The notes: generated from the sequence alone by a model not told the origin. A DNA stretch of 64,000 nucleotides from Rossellomorea aquimaris (GCF_000935355.1 NZ_JXZC01000001.1:1116001-1180000); one strand, 5' to 3'; positions 24,030 to 33,238 are shown, numbered from the stretch's first letter. Numbers and translations: made by a program.

Positions 24030-24056
24030 ATATGTATGCAGGAAGCGCCTATGAGT
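24030..24056 (-). promoter_or_regulatory. Weak sigma-K-like promoter of cotO
   Basis: Minus strand AC (24055-24056), 16 bp, CATACATAT (24030-24038), 7 of 9 to CATANNNTA. Confidence 0.35.
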
Positions 24057-24144
24057 TTCTTGTAAGCCTCCTGAAAATGCTATAAAAACATAACGCTCTT
24101 TTCGCAGTGATAGTTGCTTTTTAATAAGCTCTGTCAAGGTTCAG

Positions 24145-24310
24145 GCTCTGTCAATTAGTTTGTGCTGGAGGTGAGGGGAACTGCTCCGCTTTCCGCGGAC
24201 GTTCGGCCGAGCCTCCTCAGCTTCGCTTCCGGGGTCTCGGCACGTCCGTACTTCCGCAGGAGTCTGCGCAGTTCCCCTCACCATCTTTAACAGAGTTTTT
24301 ATGACAGAGC
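24145..24310. repeat. GC-rich cloverleaf-like repeat, copy 1
   Basis: 166 bp bounded by GCTCTGTCA (24145) and TGACAGAGC (24302-24310), with a second inner inverted pair GGTGAGGGGAACTGC / GCAGTTCCCCTCACC and several internal stems (GCTTTCCGCGGAC, GAGCCTCCTCAGCTTCG, GGGGTCTCGGCACG, CCGCAGGAGTC). It is much more GC-rich than its surroundings. Bacillaceae genomes carry many such intergenic elements; I cannot give a formal name. Confidence 0.8.
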
Positions 24311-24443
24311 TTCATGGTGTGCAAGAAAACAAAATAACAGAAAAAAATAATTCTTCTTCCTTAAGACAGTCATCTCTATTACCTTAAATGAGATTGTTTG
24401 CTAAAAAGATTGTTTTAATTGTTTGGATTCATACTCAGAAAGT

Positions 24444-24553
24444 GAGCGGAAGGATGTTCGACTCCTGCGGGAATAGCTGGACAGGTGAGACCCCGGAGGC
24501 GCAGCCGAGGAGGCTCACCGCCAGCCCCGCGGAAAGCGAACATCCTGGAGCGG
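24444..24553. repeat. GC-rich cloverleaf-like repeat, copy 2 (inverted)
   Basis: Same family as the copy at 24145-24310 in opposite orientation: GACTCCTGCGGGAA, GAGACCCCGGAGGCGCAGC, GAGGAGGCTCA and CCGCGGAAAGCG appear in the same order as on the reverse strand of copy 1. Outer arms are GGATGTTCG (24452) and CGAACATCC (24537-24545). Confidence 0.8.
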
Positions 24554-24607
24554 AAATCAACTATTACTTTCTTCTCTACAGTAGCAACAAACCTTACAAA
24601 AAAAGGC

Positions 24608-24656
24608 AAACAAAAAGAACCCAGGCTACAAGAAAATTCTGCAACCTGGGTTCTGT
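24608..24656 (-). terminator. Terminator after fabI
   Basis: Minus-strand stem AGAACCCAGG/CCTGGGTTCT with a 19-nt loop and T-rich tail. Confidence 0.75.
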
Positions 24657-24666
24657 ACTATTTATT

Positions 24667-25443
24667 TTAACCTAATACATGATAACCGGAGTCTACATGC
24701 AGGTTCTCACCTGTGATGCCTCTTGAATAATCACTAAAGAGGAATACAGCCGTATCACCGACTTCTTCTTGTGTGGTATTGCGGCGAAGTGGAGCACGTT
24801 CTTCGATTTCTTTCAGGATGCTGTTGAAGTCACCTACACCTTTAGCAGAAAGGGTGCGGATCGGTCCTGCAGAAATGGCATTCACACGAATACCATGCTT
24901 ACCAAGATCACTGGCAAGATACTTCACACTTGCTTCAAGAGATGCTTTCGCTACACCCATTACGTTGTAGTTTTGCATCACTCTCTCCCCGCCAAGGTAC
25001 GTCATGGAAACGATACTTCCGCCCTCAGTCATAAGATCCTTTGCCACTTTAGCCACCGCAGTCAATGAATAAGAGCTGATGTTGTGAGCCAGAAGGAATC
25101 CGTCTCTTGTTGTGTTCATATAATCTCCAGCCAGCTCTTCTTTATTGGCGAATGCAATACAATGAGCCAGTCCGTGGATTACCCCTACTTCTTCTTTAAT
25201 GGTTGCAAAACATTTTTCAATGTCCTCATCACTAGTTACATCACAAGGCAGAACAAGTGAATCTTCACCGCCTTCTAAAGTGGAGGCAAGATCTCTGACT
25301 CCCTTTTCAAAACGCTCCCCTGCATATGTAAAGATCAACCGTGCACCGGATTGATGTAATGATCGGGCAATTCCCCATGCTATACTGCGTTTATTTGCAA
25401 CTCCCATAACGACATATGTTTTACCTTTTAATGAAAGAGTCAT
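24667..25443 (-). CDS. fabI: Enoyl-[acyl-carrier-protein] reductase [NADH]
   Basis: 258-residue SDR enzyme for the last reduction of each fatty-acid elongation cycle. Features: GVANKRSIAWGIA nucleotide loop, AHCIAFA, the active-site Tyr-x6-Lys in NYNVMGVAK, and ISAGPIRTLSAKG. GGAGG precedes ATG 25443, and a FapR box lies 28 bp upstream. In B. subtilis it is also next to cotO. Confidence 0.97.
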   Translation of the reverse strand: MTLSLKGKTYVVMGVANKRSIAWGIARSLHQSGARLIFTYAGERFEKGVRDLASTLEGGEDSLVLPCDVTSDEDIEKCFATIKEEVGVIHGLAHCIAFANKEELAGDYMNTTRDGFLLAHNISSYSLTAVAKVAKDLMTEGGSIVSMTYLGGERVMQNYNVMGVAKASLEASVKYLASDLGKHGIRVNAISAGPIRTLSAKGVGDFNSILKEIEERAPLRRNTTQEEVGDTAVFLFSDYSRGITGENLHVDSGYHVLG

Positions 25444-25470
25444 TATAATCCTCCTAATTTATACATGTTA

Positions 25471-25487
25471 TTAGTACCTGATACTAA
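25471..25487 (-). promoter_or_regulatory. FapR operator of fabI
   Basis: TTAGTACCTGATACTAA is the FapR box (TTAGTACCTRRTACTAA) without mismatch. FapR represses fatty-acid synthesis genes until malonyl-CoA releases it. Confidence 0.9.
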
Positions 25488-25524
25488 TTCTACAGTAATC
25501 CACTACAAAAGAAAAGAAGAATTC

Positions 25525-26010
25525 CTACAGGATTCGCCTTTTAACTTCTTCTATTTGAACTAAATGCCTCTGTTCATGTTTACCGAGAAGCTCTAACACT
25601 TGCCATATCGGCATGTCTCCAAATCGATGATGGTTCATTGATCGACTTTTCAAGCTCTCTTTCGTATATAGTTCCAGAAAGCGTGTGGTGAATGAACGGG
25701 ATTCATCTAAGGCTAGTATTAAATCTTCCTTTTTTTGGGATTCAGAGGATGGTTCGTTTGGTGCCTTCAATTTCATAGATAAATCATCAAACACAGATAG
25801 ATCCGCTCTGTTTGCACATGTACCCGATTGACTCTCCGCTGACTGGAGAGCCAAAGTTAAAAATCTTTTTTCAGCTCCAGCCAGATGGAGAACAATCTGC
25901 GCTATGCTCCATTCCTCTGACGAAGGCTTTTCATTCAGCTTCTCAACAGGAACATCCATGAAGCTTCCTTTCACCCTATCCCTAATTTCAAATACTTTAG
26001 CTTCCCACAT
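25525..26010 (-). CDS. DinB-superfamily protein
   Basis: 161-residue four-helix protein with the DinB metal site: EWSIAQIVLHLAGAEKRF (first His) and LELLGKHEQRHLVQIEEV (two His near the C terminus). DinB/YfiT-like proteins bind a divalent metal and in some cases act as thiol-dependent transferases; the role here is unknown. Start ATG 26010 is 7 bases after GGGAGG; an ATG two codons earlier is too close. It occupies the spot where B. subtilis carries thiamine genes. Confidence 0.85.
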   Translation of the reverse strand: MWEAKVFEIRDRVKGSFMDVPVEKLNEKPSSEEWSIAQIVLHLAGAEKRFLTLALQSAESQSGTCANRADLSVFDDLSMKLKAPNEPSSESQKKEDLILALDESRSFTTRFLELYTKESLKSRSMNHHRFGDMPIWQVLELLGKHEQRHLVQIEEVKRRIL

Positions 26011-26080
26011 TTTCATGCCTCCCTTTAGTATCTCTCTCTTATTAAATATTAGTGGTAAGAGGGTAAACTCCTCTAAAAAA

Positions 26081-26115
26081 TAAAACTTCCCAAGAAAAAT
26101 TTCTTGGGAAGTTGA
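26081..26115. terminator. Terminator after CPA2 antiporter gene
   Basis: AACTTCCCAAGAAA / TTTCTTGGGAAGTT palindrome just after the stop of the minus-strand antiporter gene. Confidence 0.8.
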
Positions 26116-26122
26116 TTATTTC

Positions 26123-27985
26123 TTAGCAATACTCACAGAATTCAAGCTCGCGTTTCAGTTCATCTACATATTCTTTAGAACCGGTCACAATCAAGCGGTC
26201 GTTCATGTGAAGTTCCGTATCTCCGTGCGGAACAATGGAGTCTTTTCCTCTAAAGATCCGAACAAAGATAACGTCTCCAGTGAAAGGAAATTTCCTGAGG
26301 GTCATGCCTTCGAACTGACTGTTCAACATCCGGATTTCATAAAGGGAAGTTTCTTGGTTAGTAAGGATATTCATCACAGATGGTGATTCAATCAGTGCCC
26401 GCAATAAGGCTTTCGTTGACAAGAAGACGGAATATACTTCAATGTCCTGTTCTCGCAGAGTCTCATGTAAGTCTGGACTCTCAACCCTTACGATGACGCG
26501 ATTGACGCCATATTCTTTAGCCGTGACGGCAAGTGTTGCATTTATTTCTTCATCCCCTGTTGAAATCACTATGATATCTGAGTCGAAGATGTTGTTCTCT
26601 TCAAGCGTGTCTATCTCATAATTATCAATTTCGTTGATGGTAAATAAAGAATCGGCAATATTCCGATCAGACTTATCTTGCTTTGTGTGAAACAGAACTG
26701 GCTCATAAAGGGATGAATGAAGCTCCCTGGAAACCGGCATTGTAAGCTGATTCGCCCCCAAGAATGTAATCTTAAGCTTTTTCTCTTTTGCACTTTCCCT
26801 CGGGAAGAGCTTTTTGAAGAATATAGGTGTAATAATACATGTTATCACGGCTACTAAAATGAGTGTACCACTCATTTGTGGTGTGATAATTTCTATTCTT
26901 TCCGCGATTTTCGCAGCAGCAATTACCAGTGACAGAGTCGATGTTAATAAGAATGCTGAAGCAATCGTTGTTTTCGTATCATACCAGTACTTCAGGAAGT
27001 AAACAGGAATGACTTTCGAAATTAGAAATGCAAGAAGCAGCAATGGAATTAACAGCAGCATCTTTTTATCGCTGAGCAGTGATCCAAGATCCAATTCAAC
27101 CCCGACCATCACGAAAAATATGGGAATCAGGAATCCATATCCAAAGGAATCAAGCTTATGGACCATTTCCTGATTCGGTGCCAATAATGATACAAGTACA
27201 CCAGCTAGGAAGGCTCCCAGAATATTTTCGGCTCCAACCGTCTCAGATACCGCCACCAATAAGATGATTAGTGTAAAAACGGCGCGTGTACCGATTTGTA
27301 CGGTTCCTGTCGATAAACTTTTGATGAAGGAGTTGTTCTTCAATCTCTTCGCCAGGAAATATAGGAGGACCCCAACACCAAATAGGATCAGAAGAAGCCA
27401 CATGTTTCCATGACCTTCACCGTAAAGGGACACAAACACAGCCAGTAAAATCATGGTCACTAGATCGGCAATTACGGCTACAAGCAAAATGATTTGCCCA
27501 ATGGCCGTTTTCATTATATGTGCTTCCTTTAGGGTAGGAACGACTACTCCCAGTGATATCGTTGAAATGATTAAGGTCATTAAGAATGCATTATCAATAA
27601 GTCCGAATAAGACGAATAAATAAGATAGTCCAAGTGAAACAAAGAAAATTCCAATGAATATAATGGTGGCTACCTTTAGACGATTCGGTTCTTCTTTCCC
27701 ATTAGGTAACCGTTCTTTTTTCTTTTTCCCTCCTGAAAAAGCAGTGAAATCAATTTCCAGCCCGCTTAAAAACATAAGGAAAATAAACCCTAAAGTAGAC
27801 AGTGTTTCTAACCACATGTCCTGATGAACGATATCAAATCCGCTCTTCCCTATTATCAATCCCATAATGATTTCAGCGATTACAACCGGGATGAAATTCA
27901 ATTTAAACCGATGTAGCAAAATGGGAGTTAAAAACGCTACGAGAATAACAATGACAAGTGATGTAACAGATGCGTGTTGTTCCAT
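26123..27985 (-). CDS. yjbQ: Monovalent cation:proton antiporter, CPA2 family, with RCK domains
   Basis: 620 residues: about 12 membrane segments (1-390) with GSGIGG-like EIIMGLIIGKSGFDI and LGAFLAGVLVSLLA, then a cytosolic TrkA-N domain (about 400-520) and TrkA-C domain (about 535-615, SQFEGMTLRKFPF and VPHGDTELHMNDRLIVTGS). This is the KefB/YjbQ layout; such carriers exchange K+ or Na+ for H+. It starts 21 bp after mgtE, so the two probably form an operon. Ion preference is inferred only at the family level. Confidence 0.9.
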   Translation of the reverse strand: MEQHASVTSLVIVILVAFLTPILLHRFKLNFIPVVIAEIIMGLIIGKSGFDIVHQDMWLETLSTLGFIFLMFLSGLEIDFTAFSGGKKKKERLPNGKEEPNRLKVATIIFIGIFFVSLGLSYLFVLFGLIDNAFLMTLIISTISLGVVVPTLKEAHIMKTAIGQIILLVAVIADLVTMILLAVFVSLYGEGHGNMWLLLILFGVGVLLYFLAKRLKNNSFIKSLSTGTVQIGTRAVFTLIILLVAVSETVGAENILGAFLAGVLVSLLAPNQEMVHKLDSFGYGFLIPIFFVMVGVELDLGSLLSDKKMLLLIPLLLLAFLISKVIPVYFLKYWYDTKTTIASAFLLTSTLSLVIAAAKIAERIEIITPQMSGTLILVAVITCIITPIFFKKLFPRESAKEKKLKITFLGANQLTMPVSRELHSSLYEPVLFHTKQDKSDRNIADSLFTINEIDNYEIDTLEENNIFDSDIIVISTGDEEINATLAVTAKEYGVNRVIVRVESPDLHETLREQDIEVYSVFLSTKALLRALIESPSVMNILTNQETSLYEIRMLNSQFEGMTLRKFPFTGDVIFVRIFRGKDSIVPHGDTELHMNDRLIVTGSKEYVDELKRELEFCEYC

Positions 27986-28006
27986 CTATTCCTCCCCCTC
28001 TTCTCT

Positions 28007-29407
28007 CTATATTAAGTAATTCATAAACAAAGTGGCTAATCCAAAATAAATCAGGATACTGATAATATCATTTATCGTCGTAATAAAAGGACCGGAAGCA
28101 ACGGCCGGATCCACTTTTAGTTTGTGCATAAGCAATGGTACTAATGTACCTGCCAATGTTGCAACAAATAAAGACACCAGCACGGAGATTCCCACGAGGA
28201 CTCCTAAGAAGAATTCACCTTTCCATACATAGACAACGATGCTGACGACTATCCCGCATGTGGTACCTGTAATAAGTCCGGTTCCCGCTTCACGGATGAC
28301 AAGAGACATCTTGTTTTCCTTTTCCAAATCCCCTGTTGCGATCCCTCTGACGGCTACGGCAAGGGCCTGGGTTCCTGTATTCCCAGCCATCCCTGCAATC
28401 AACGGGATAAATACAGCCAGAATCGCTACTTTATCTAAAGTATCCTCAAATCTCCCGATGAGGCTTGCCGTGAACATTCCAAGAAATAGTAATGCAATCA
28501 GCCATGGAAGACGCTTTTTTGCTGCATTAAATGGACTTCGGTCGATGGAATCCAAATCGGCGATACCCGCTAACTTTGAGTAGTCATCAGATGCCTCTTC
28601 TTCCATGACATCCATAATATCATCAACGGTAATGATCCCAAGTAAGTGATGCTGAAAGTCGACAACCGGCAAGGCAAGGAAATCATAATCCTTCATTTGT
28701 CTCGCGACCGTCTCCTGATCTTCACTGACACCTACTGACATAACGCGATCACTCATGATCTCCCCGATCATCACATCATCGTGGCTGATGATGAGATCCC
28801 TTAAAGAGATGACCCCGACCAGTTTTTTATCATCATCCACTACATATATGTAGTAAATCGTTTCAGCATTCGGGGCTTCATTTTTCAGAATATACATGGC
28901 CGATCGGACGGTCTGATTCTTTGATATGGCAACAAACTCAGTGGTCATGATACTACCGGCTGTATACTCTTCATAGTGCAGTAATTCTTTAATTTCTTTG
29001 GCTGATTCATCATCCATTATTGTTAGATAACTAACAACCTGATCTTTATCCAACTCATTCAATACATCTACCGCGTCATCGGCATACATATTGGATAGCA
29101 TTTCAGCGGCATATGTAGGATTCATCTCGGCTAAAATATCCTGATAATCCTCTTCATCTATATCCAGACTCTCAAACAGCTCTGCCATCTCTTCCGGAGA
29201 AAGGTAATGATACAGGCGGCTTCGTAAATCTTCTTCTATTTTAGAGAAAAACTTCGCTTGATCATAAGAGTGTAAATGGACGAATTCTGAACGAAATAAA
29301 TCCAGATCTTCTTCTTGAAGGGCTCTAATGAGTAGGTCTTCATCAAACATTTCTTTTTCCTGCTTATCTCTTTCCTTTTCTTGATCTTGAGTTACTTCAG
29401 ACATCAT
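28007..29407 (-). CDS. mgtE: Magnesium transporter MgtE
   Basis: About 466 residues: acidic N-terminal MgtE-N superhelical domain, two CBS domains (about 150-270: TTEFVAISKNQTVR, VGVISLRDLI, ALPVVDFQHHLLGIITVDDI), plug helix, and five membrane segments with PLIAGMAGNTGTQALAVAVRG and the Mg-binding ...SGPFITTINDI. GGAGGG precedes two close ATGs (29407, 29404). MgtE is a Mg2+ channel closed by cytosolic Mg2+. I looked for an M-box riboswitch in the 190 bp upstream and saw none. Confidence 0.95.
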   Translation of the reverse strand: MMSEVTQDQEKERDKQEKEMFDEDLLIRALQEEDLDLFRSEFVHLHSYDQAKFFSKIEEDLRSRLYHYLSPEEMAELFESLDIDEEDYQDILAEMNPTYAAEMLSNMYADDAVDVLNELDKDQVVSYLTIMDDESAKEIKELLHYEEYTAGSIMTTEFVAISKNQTVRSAMYILKNEAPNAETIYYIYVVDDDKKLVGVISLRDLIISHDDVMIGEIMSDRVMSVGVSEDQETVARQMKDYDFLALPVVDFQHHLLGIITVDDIMDVMEEEASDDYSKLAGIADLDSIDRSPFNAAKKRLPWLIALLFLGMFTASLIGRFEDTLDKVAILAVFIPLIAGMAGNTGTQALAVAVRGIATGDLEKENKMSLVIREAGTGLITGTTCGIVVSIVVYVWKGEFFLGVLVGISVLVSLFVATLAGTLVPLLMHKLKVDPAVASGPFITTINDIISILIYFGLATLFMNYLI

Positions 29408-29628
29408 ATACACCCTCCTTCTTATCTCGAATTGTATATAGTCGTAATAATACTAGCAAATCTTAAGTCGATTGTCTCTCATGAAATGAATGGGATACGG
29501 TTTGTTTTAGAAAAAAATCGTTTGGTACAATATGAATAAACATCCGTTCGATATGAAAGACTGAAACATTAATATGGCATAAAATACGTGAAAAGAAAAG
29601 AAAAATGCCACAGGAAAGTGGGGATCCG

Positions 29629-30366
29629 ATGAAAATAGATATAATTGGAGACATTCATGGGTGTTTTAAAGAGTTCAAAGAATTAACGATAAAGATAGGC
29701 TACGATTGGTCAACAGGTCTCCCCGTGCATCCACAGGGAAGGTTTATCGGGTGTGTAGGGGACTTGACCGACCGAGGTCATCACTCACTTCAGACTATTA
29801 CAACGGTTTATGAACTATTTGAAAAAAAAGCTATTTACTATGTTCCTGGAAACCATTGTAATAAACTTTACCGATACTTCCTTGGAAATAATGTAAAGAT
29901 TCTCCATGGACTCGAAACAACAGTAGGGGAACTAAGTGCCCTTCCCCACAGTGAAAGAGAGCGCTATCGAGATATGTTCGTCTCCTTGTATGAACGATCC
30001 CCATTATATCAGGTGTTGGATGACGGCAAGCTGATCATTGCTCATGCAGGTATCAAGGAAGAGCTGATCGGAATGAAGAATAACCGGGTGAAAACATTTG
30101 TCTTGTATGGAGACATCACTGGTGAGAAGAACGAGGACGGTACGCCGGTCAGAAGAGATTGGGCTTCTGACTATAGAGGTGACGCCTGGATTGTATATGG
30201 CCACACCCCGGTAAAAGAAGCGCGAATCGTTAATAAGACTGCAAATATTGATACTGGTGCTGTCTTTGGCGGGAAGCTGACTGCTTTGAGATATCCTGAG
30301 ATCGAAGTAGTGAGTGTTGAATCTTCCATGCCTTTTGTGGAGGAGAAATTTCGAAGCTTTGAATGA
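29629..30366 (+). CDS. prpE: Bis(5'-nucleosyl)-tetraphosphatase PrpE
   Basis: 245-residue serine/threonine-phosphatase-type (calcineurin fold) enzyme cleaving Ap4A symmetrically. Motifs GDIHGC, GDLTDRG, GNHC and the distal AHAG and YGHTP are all present. Start ATG 29629 has GTGGGGAT upstream. In B. subtilis PrpE influences spore germination. It keeps its place between yjbO and yjbQ, with mgtE inserted. Confidence 0.95.
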   Translation: MKIDIIGDIHGCFKEFKELTIKIGYDWSTGLPVHPQGRFIGCVGDLTDRGHHSLQTITTVYELFEKKAIYYVPGNHCNKLYRYFLGNNVKILHGLETTVGELSALPHSERERYRDMFVSLYERSPLYQVLDDGKLIIAHAGIKEELIGMKNNRVKTFVLYGDITGEKNEDGTPVRRDWASDYRGDAWIVYGHTPVKEARIVNKTANIDTGAVFGGKLTALRYPEIEVVSVESSMPFVEEKFRSFE

Positions 30367-30413
30367 TGTGCAGCAAGTGCTCGTGGTTGTGTTTGTTCCC
30401 CCTCCACACACCA

Positions 30414-30460
30414 AAAAAGAGATTCTTTTCATTTCAACCGAAAAGAATCTCTTTTTTCAT
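30414..30460. terminator. Bidirectional terminator prpE/yjbO
   Basis: AAAAAAGAGATTCTTTTC and GAAAAGAATCTCTTTTTT arms (16-18 bp) with a short loop between convergent genes. Confidence 0.9.
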
Positions 30461-31350
30461 TGTCTTTCAAGCATCATCCGCATATCACGAGGCATCACAG
30501 CCTCCAAATGAAACCATACTTTTTTAACTGGATGGAAAAAAGAAAGCTTTTTACAATGAAGTGACTGCCTTCCTATTAACGCCACACTCCCTCCATACAA
30601 ATCATCCCCTGCCAGTGGGTGTCCTATGAATGACATGTGAACCCTGATTTGATGCGTTCTTCCCGTTTCCAGTTTCAATTCAATATGAGCGAAATCCTTG
30701 AACTGCTTTTTCACTCTATAATGAGTCAGGGCATACCGGCCATCGTGCCTCACTTCTCTTTCAATGATACTATCCGGTTTCCGGCCGATAGGCTCTTCAA
30801 TCGTATCGATATCCGTGTCCAGCTGGCCTTCTGCAAAAGCTTCATACGTTCTCTTAATTTCCCGCCCCTTCTGCTGAAGGCTGAATAAATGATGAACGTG
30901 GCGGTGTTTTGCGATTAGAACAAGCCCCGATGTATCCTTATCTAGCCGAGTGACGATATGAACCGTTGAACCAATACCTGCCTTCTTATAATAACCGGCT
31001 ATGGCATTGGCCAGGCTTCCTGTCGGCTCATTCTTAGTCGGAATGGATTTCATCCCCCATGGCTTATCTATTACGAGGACATCATCATCCTCATATATGG
31101 TTGACAATGGAATCTCCTCGGCAACTAAAGACTCACTCCCTTTTTCTTCAGGGAACCTCATCTCGAGGATATCCCTTTCTTTCAGGAGATATCGGACATT
31201 TTCTTCTTTTCCATTAAGGGTTATAGCCCCTCCATCAAACTTCACAGCAGTCAGAGTACGCTTTGAAATCTGTTGATCGATTAGAAACTCTCTCATCGCC
31301 TTCCCGTCATAGGAAGATGGAATAACCCATTTTAATGTATAGTATTTCAT
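30457..31350 (-). CDS. yjbO: RluA-family pseudouridine synthase YjbO
   Basis: 297 residues: an N-terminal S4-like RNA-binding region (AMREFLIDQQISKRTLTAVKFDGG), then the catalytic RluA domain with HIVTRLDKDTSGLVLIAKH (catalytic Asp) and ELKLETGRTHQIRVHMSFIGHPLAGDDLYG. It modifies uridines in rRNA or tRNA; the target site is unknown. Last gene of the yjbL-yjbM-nadF-yjbO operon, 21 bp after nadF. Confidence 0.92.
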   Translation of the reverse strand: MKYYTLKWVIPSSYDGKAMREFLIDQQISKRTLTAVKFDGGAITLNGKEENVRYLLKERDILEMRFPEEKGSESLVAEEIPLSTIYEDDDVLVIDKPWGMKSIPTKNEPTGSLANAIAGYYKKAGIGSTVHIVTRLDKDTSGLVLIAKHRHVHHLFSLQQKGREIKRTYEAFAEGQLDTDIDTIEEPIGRKPDSIIEREVRHDGRYALTHYRVKKQFKDFAHIELKLETGRTHQIRVHMSFIGHPLAGDDLYGGSVALIGRQSLHCKKLSFFHPVKKVWFHLEAVMPRDMRMMLERQ

Positions 31351-31371
31351 CTTACATTTCCTATCCTTAAG

Positions 31372-32169
31372 TTATTCATCCGCCACAAAGGAATCATGCA
31401 CCCTTTTCCAAAAAGGAAATGGGCGGAAGCGGGCAAAGCGAATTTTCTCATCAGCGACACGATATTGAATGCTCTTCACATCTTTATGAAGAAGAGATAG
31501 ATGGTCGATGGTGACCAGAAAATCAGGTCCATTCACCGGCTTAAGCATACATGTATGATGAGCCGGTAAGATCAAAGGTGATCCGATGGTACGAAATACA
31601 CGATTATTGATGGATGCCATTTCAGCGAATTGAATAGCAGGAAGAGACGGATGAATGATTGCTCCACCTAATGCCTTGTTATATGCAGTACTGCCAGAAG
31701 GTGTCGATAAACACAGCCCGTCTCCTCTAAAGCGTTCAAAGTGCTGACCCCTGATTTCCACGTCCATGACAAGGGTCCCTTCTACGCTTTTGACGGTCGA
31801 TTCATTCAATGCCAAGTAGCGGGTTTCTTTTCCCCCATGCTGATAACGAATGATCGTTTCTAATAATGGATATTCGATAATTTGATAAGGTGTCTTCGCT
31901 ATGGCGATCACAAGTTTCTCAATCTCTTCCGGCACCCAATCGGCATAGAAGCCCAGGTGTCCTGTATGTACACCAACGAAAGCGGTCTTATCTAAACGGG
32001 ATCTGTAGCGATGAAATGCATAAAGCAGCGTCCCATCTCCTCCAACCGAGATGACGATATCCGGTTGGTCATCATCATAAGTCAAATTGAAATCCTGAAG
32101 ATAGGTTCTCATTTTGTGCATTAATGTATTTGATTTTGAATCACCTTTTGATGTAATCGCGAACTTCAT
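31372..32169 (-). CDS. nadF: NAD kinase
   Basis: 265-residue enzyme phosphorylating NAD to NADP. It has the VGGDGTLL motif, GHLGFYADW, the Asn/Glu block ALNESTVKS, and [20 protein letters not shown]. The N terminus and spacing match B. subtilis NadF (YjbN/PpnKA). AGGGGG precedes ATG 32169; it follows yjbM by 18 bp, linking NADP supply with a (p)ppGpp synthetase in one transcript. Confidence 0.95.
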   Translation of the reverse strand: MKFAITSKGDSKSNTLMHKMRTYLQDFNLTYDDDQPDIVISVGGDGTLLYAFHRYRSRLDKTAFVGVHTGHLGFYADWVPEEIEKLVIAIAKTPYQIIEYPLLETIIRYQHGGKETRYLALNESTVKSVEGTLVMDVEIRGQHFERFRGDGLCLSTPSGSTAYNKALGGAIIHPSLPAIQFAEMASINNRVFRTIGSPLILPAHHTCMLKPVNGPDFLVTIDHLSLLHKDVKSIQYRVADEKIRFARFRPFPFWKRVHDSFVADE

Positions 32170-32187
32170 TCATTTACCCCCTTCAAG

Positions 32188-32844
32188 TCACTGCTGATTT
32201 GGTTTAGAGCTTTTCCCCCGCTGATCTTTTTCCTTTTTGTTTGTAAAAATGACTTGGGCTTCCTGAATTTCTTCACGAATCAAGCTCATTTCTTCATCCA
32301 GTCTGAATGCTGCTTCAGCAGCGCCTGCAAGACGGAGACGGACTTGTTCCGGGATTTGTCCACTGTACTTATAATTCAAAGAGTGCTCAATCGTCGCCCA
32401 AAAATTCATTGAAAGAGTCCGGATTTGAATTTCAACCAAAATATTTTTTTCCCCGTGGATCGTTTGAACAGGATACTCAATGACAATATGATAGGATCGA
32501 TATCCACTTTGTTTCTTGTGTGTCACGTAATCTCTTTCTTCTATAATAGTAAAGTCGTTGCGTCCGCGAAGCTTTTCCACTACGACATGAATATCCTCCA
32601 CGAATTGACACATCATCCTTAATCCGGCTATGTCTTGCATTTCTGTTTCAATATTTGATAACTTAATCCCTTTTTGATTTGCTTTATCAAGAATACTCGC
32701 AATTGGCTTTACTCTTCCAGTCACGAATTCAATGGGGGAATGAGTATTATGAAGTTCATATTCTCCCCTCATCCCTTTAAGCTTAATCTTTAATTCGTCA
32801 ACCGCTTGCTTGTAGGGAGCTAAAAATTGTTCCCAGTGATTCAT
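32188..32844 (-). CDS. yjbM: Small alarmone synthetase, GTP pyrophosphokinase RelQ/SasB
   Basis: 218 residues containing only the synthetase domain of RelA/SpoT proteins: IEFVTGRVKPIASIL, DIAGLRMMCQFVEDI, DYVTHKKQSGYRSYHI, EIQIRTLSMNFWATIEHSLNYKY. No hydrolase, TGS or ACT domain. It makes (p)ppGpp in response to cell-wall and other stress. Start ATG 32844 has GAGGTGAGGAG upstream; the GTG at 32853 falls inside it. Confidence 0.95.
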   Translation of the reverse strand: MNHWEQFLAPYKQAVDELKIKLKGMRGEYELHNTHSPIEFVTGRVKPIASILDKANQKGIKLSNIETEMQDIAGLRMMCQFVEDIHVVVEKLRGRNDFTIIEERDYVTHKKQSGYRSYHIVIEYPVQTIHGEKNILVEIQIRTLSMNFWATIEHSLNYKYSGQIPEQVRLRLAGAAEAAFRLDEEMSLIREEIQEAQVIFTNKKEKDQRGKSSKPNQQ

Positions 32845-32863
32845 TCTCCTCACCTCTACACGC

Positions 32864-33238
32864 CTACTTTTCTAGAAATGCGCTCTCTACCTTTTTAACC
32901 ATTTCGTCACCGTAGTTCCCATTTCCTTCTATATTGCTTACAAGATAGTCCAGCTCTTCGTTGAACCGATCCAATTCTAGTGAGTAATCACCGCTTTTCG
33001 CAATGACTGCAGCCTTATCTTGCAGTGCCTTTTTCAACTCAGCCCAGATTGACTCTTCCAGATATAAGTAAACATATTCCTCTTCATTTTCTGCTAAGTA
33101 TACGAAAGCATATCGATCGGAGTCTGCAATGATCTGGCCGGCTGCAGTCGTACCCTGCAGGAGGTCCGTTTGGTCCGTATGTAAGTTTAATGTACCGTTT
33201 TCAAATGTAGCTTGTTTAAATTGAACAATTTTCCTCAT
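32864..33238 (-). CDS. yjbL: UPF0738 family protein YjbL
   Basis: About 124 residues, acidic, with beta strands in the first half (VYLAENEEEYVYLYLEESIWAEL) and helices at the end; matches the uncharacterised YjbL family by pattern and position. First gene of the yjbL-yjbM-nadF-yjbO operon, 19 bp before yjbM. The start is uncertain: ATG 33238 gives the usual family length, ATG 33247 or 33265 would add up to 9 residues. Confidence 0.8.
   Translation of the reverse strand: MRKIVQFKQATFENGTLNLHTDQTDLLQGTTAAGQIIADSDRYAFVYLAENEEEYVYLYLEESIWAELKKALQDKAAVIAKSGDYSLELDRFNEELDYLVSNIEGNGNYGDEMVKKVESAFLEK

Noticed and set aside
24388-24675. Open frames across the cloverleaf repeats
   Set aside because: Three overlapping frames on both strands arise from the GC-rich palindrome; none has a ribosome site or plausible protein composition.
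29414-29628. M-box (ykoK) magnesium riboswitch before mgtE
   Set aside because: The leader lacks the conserved M-box elements, and the gap is shared with the divergent prpE promoter.
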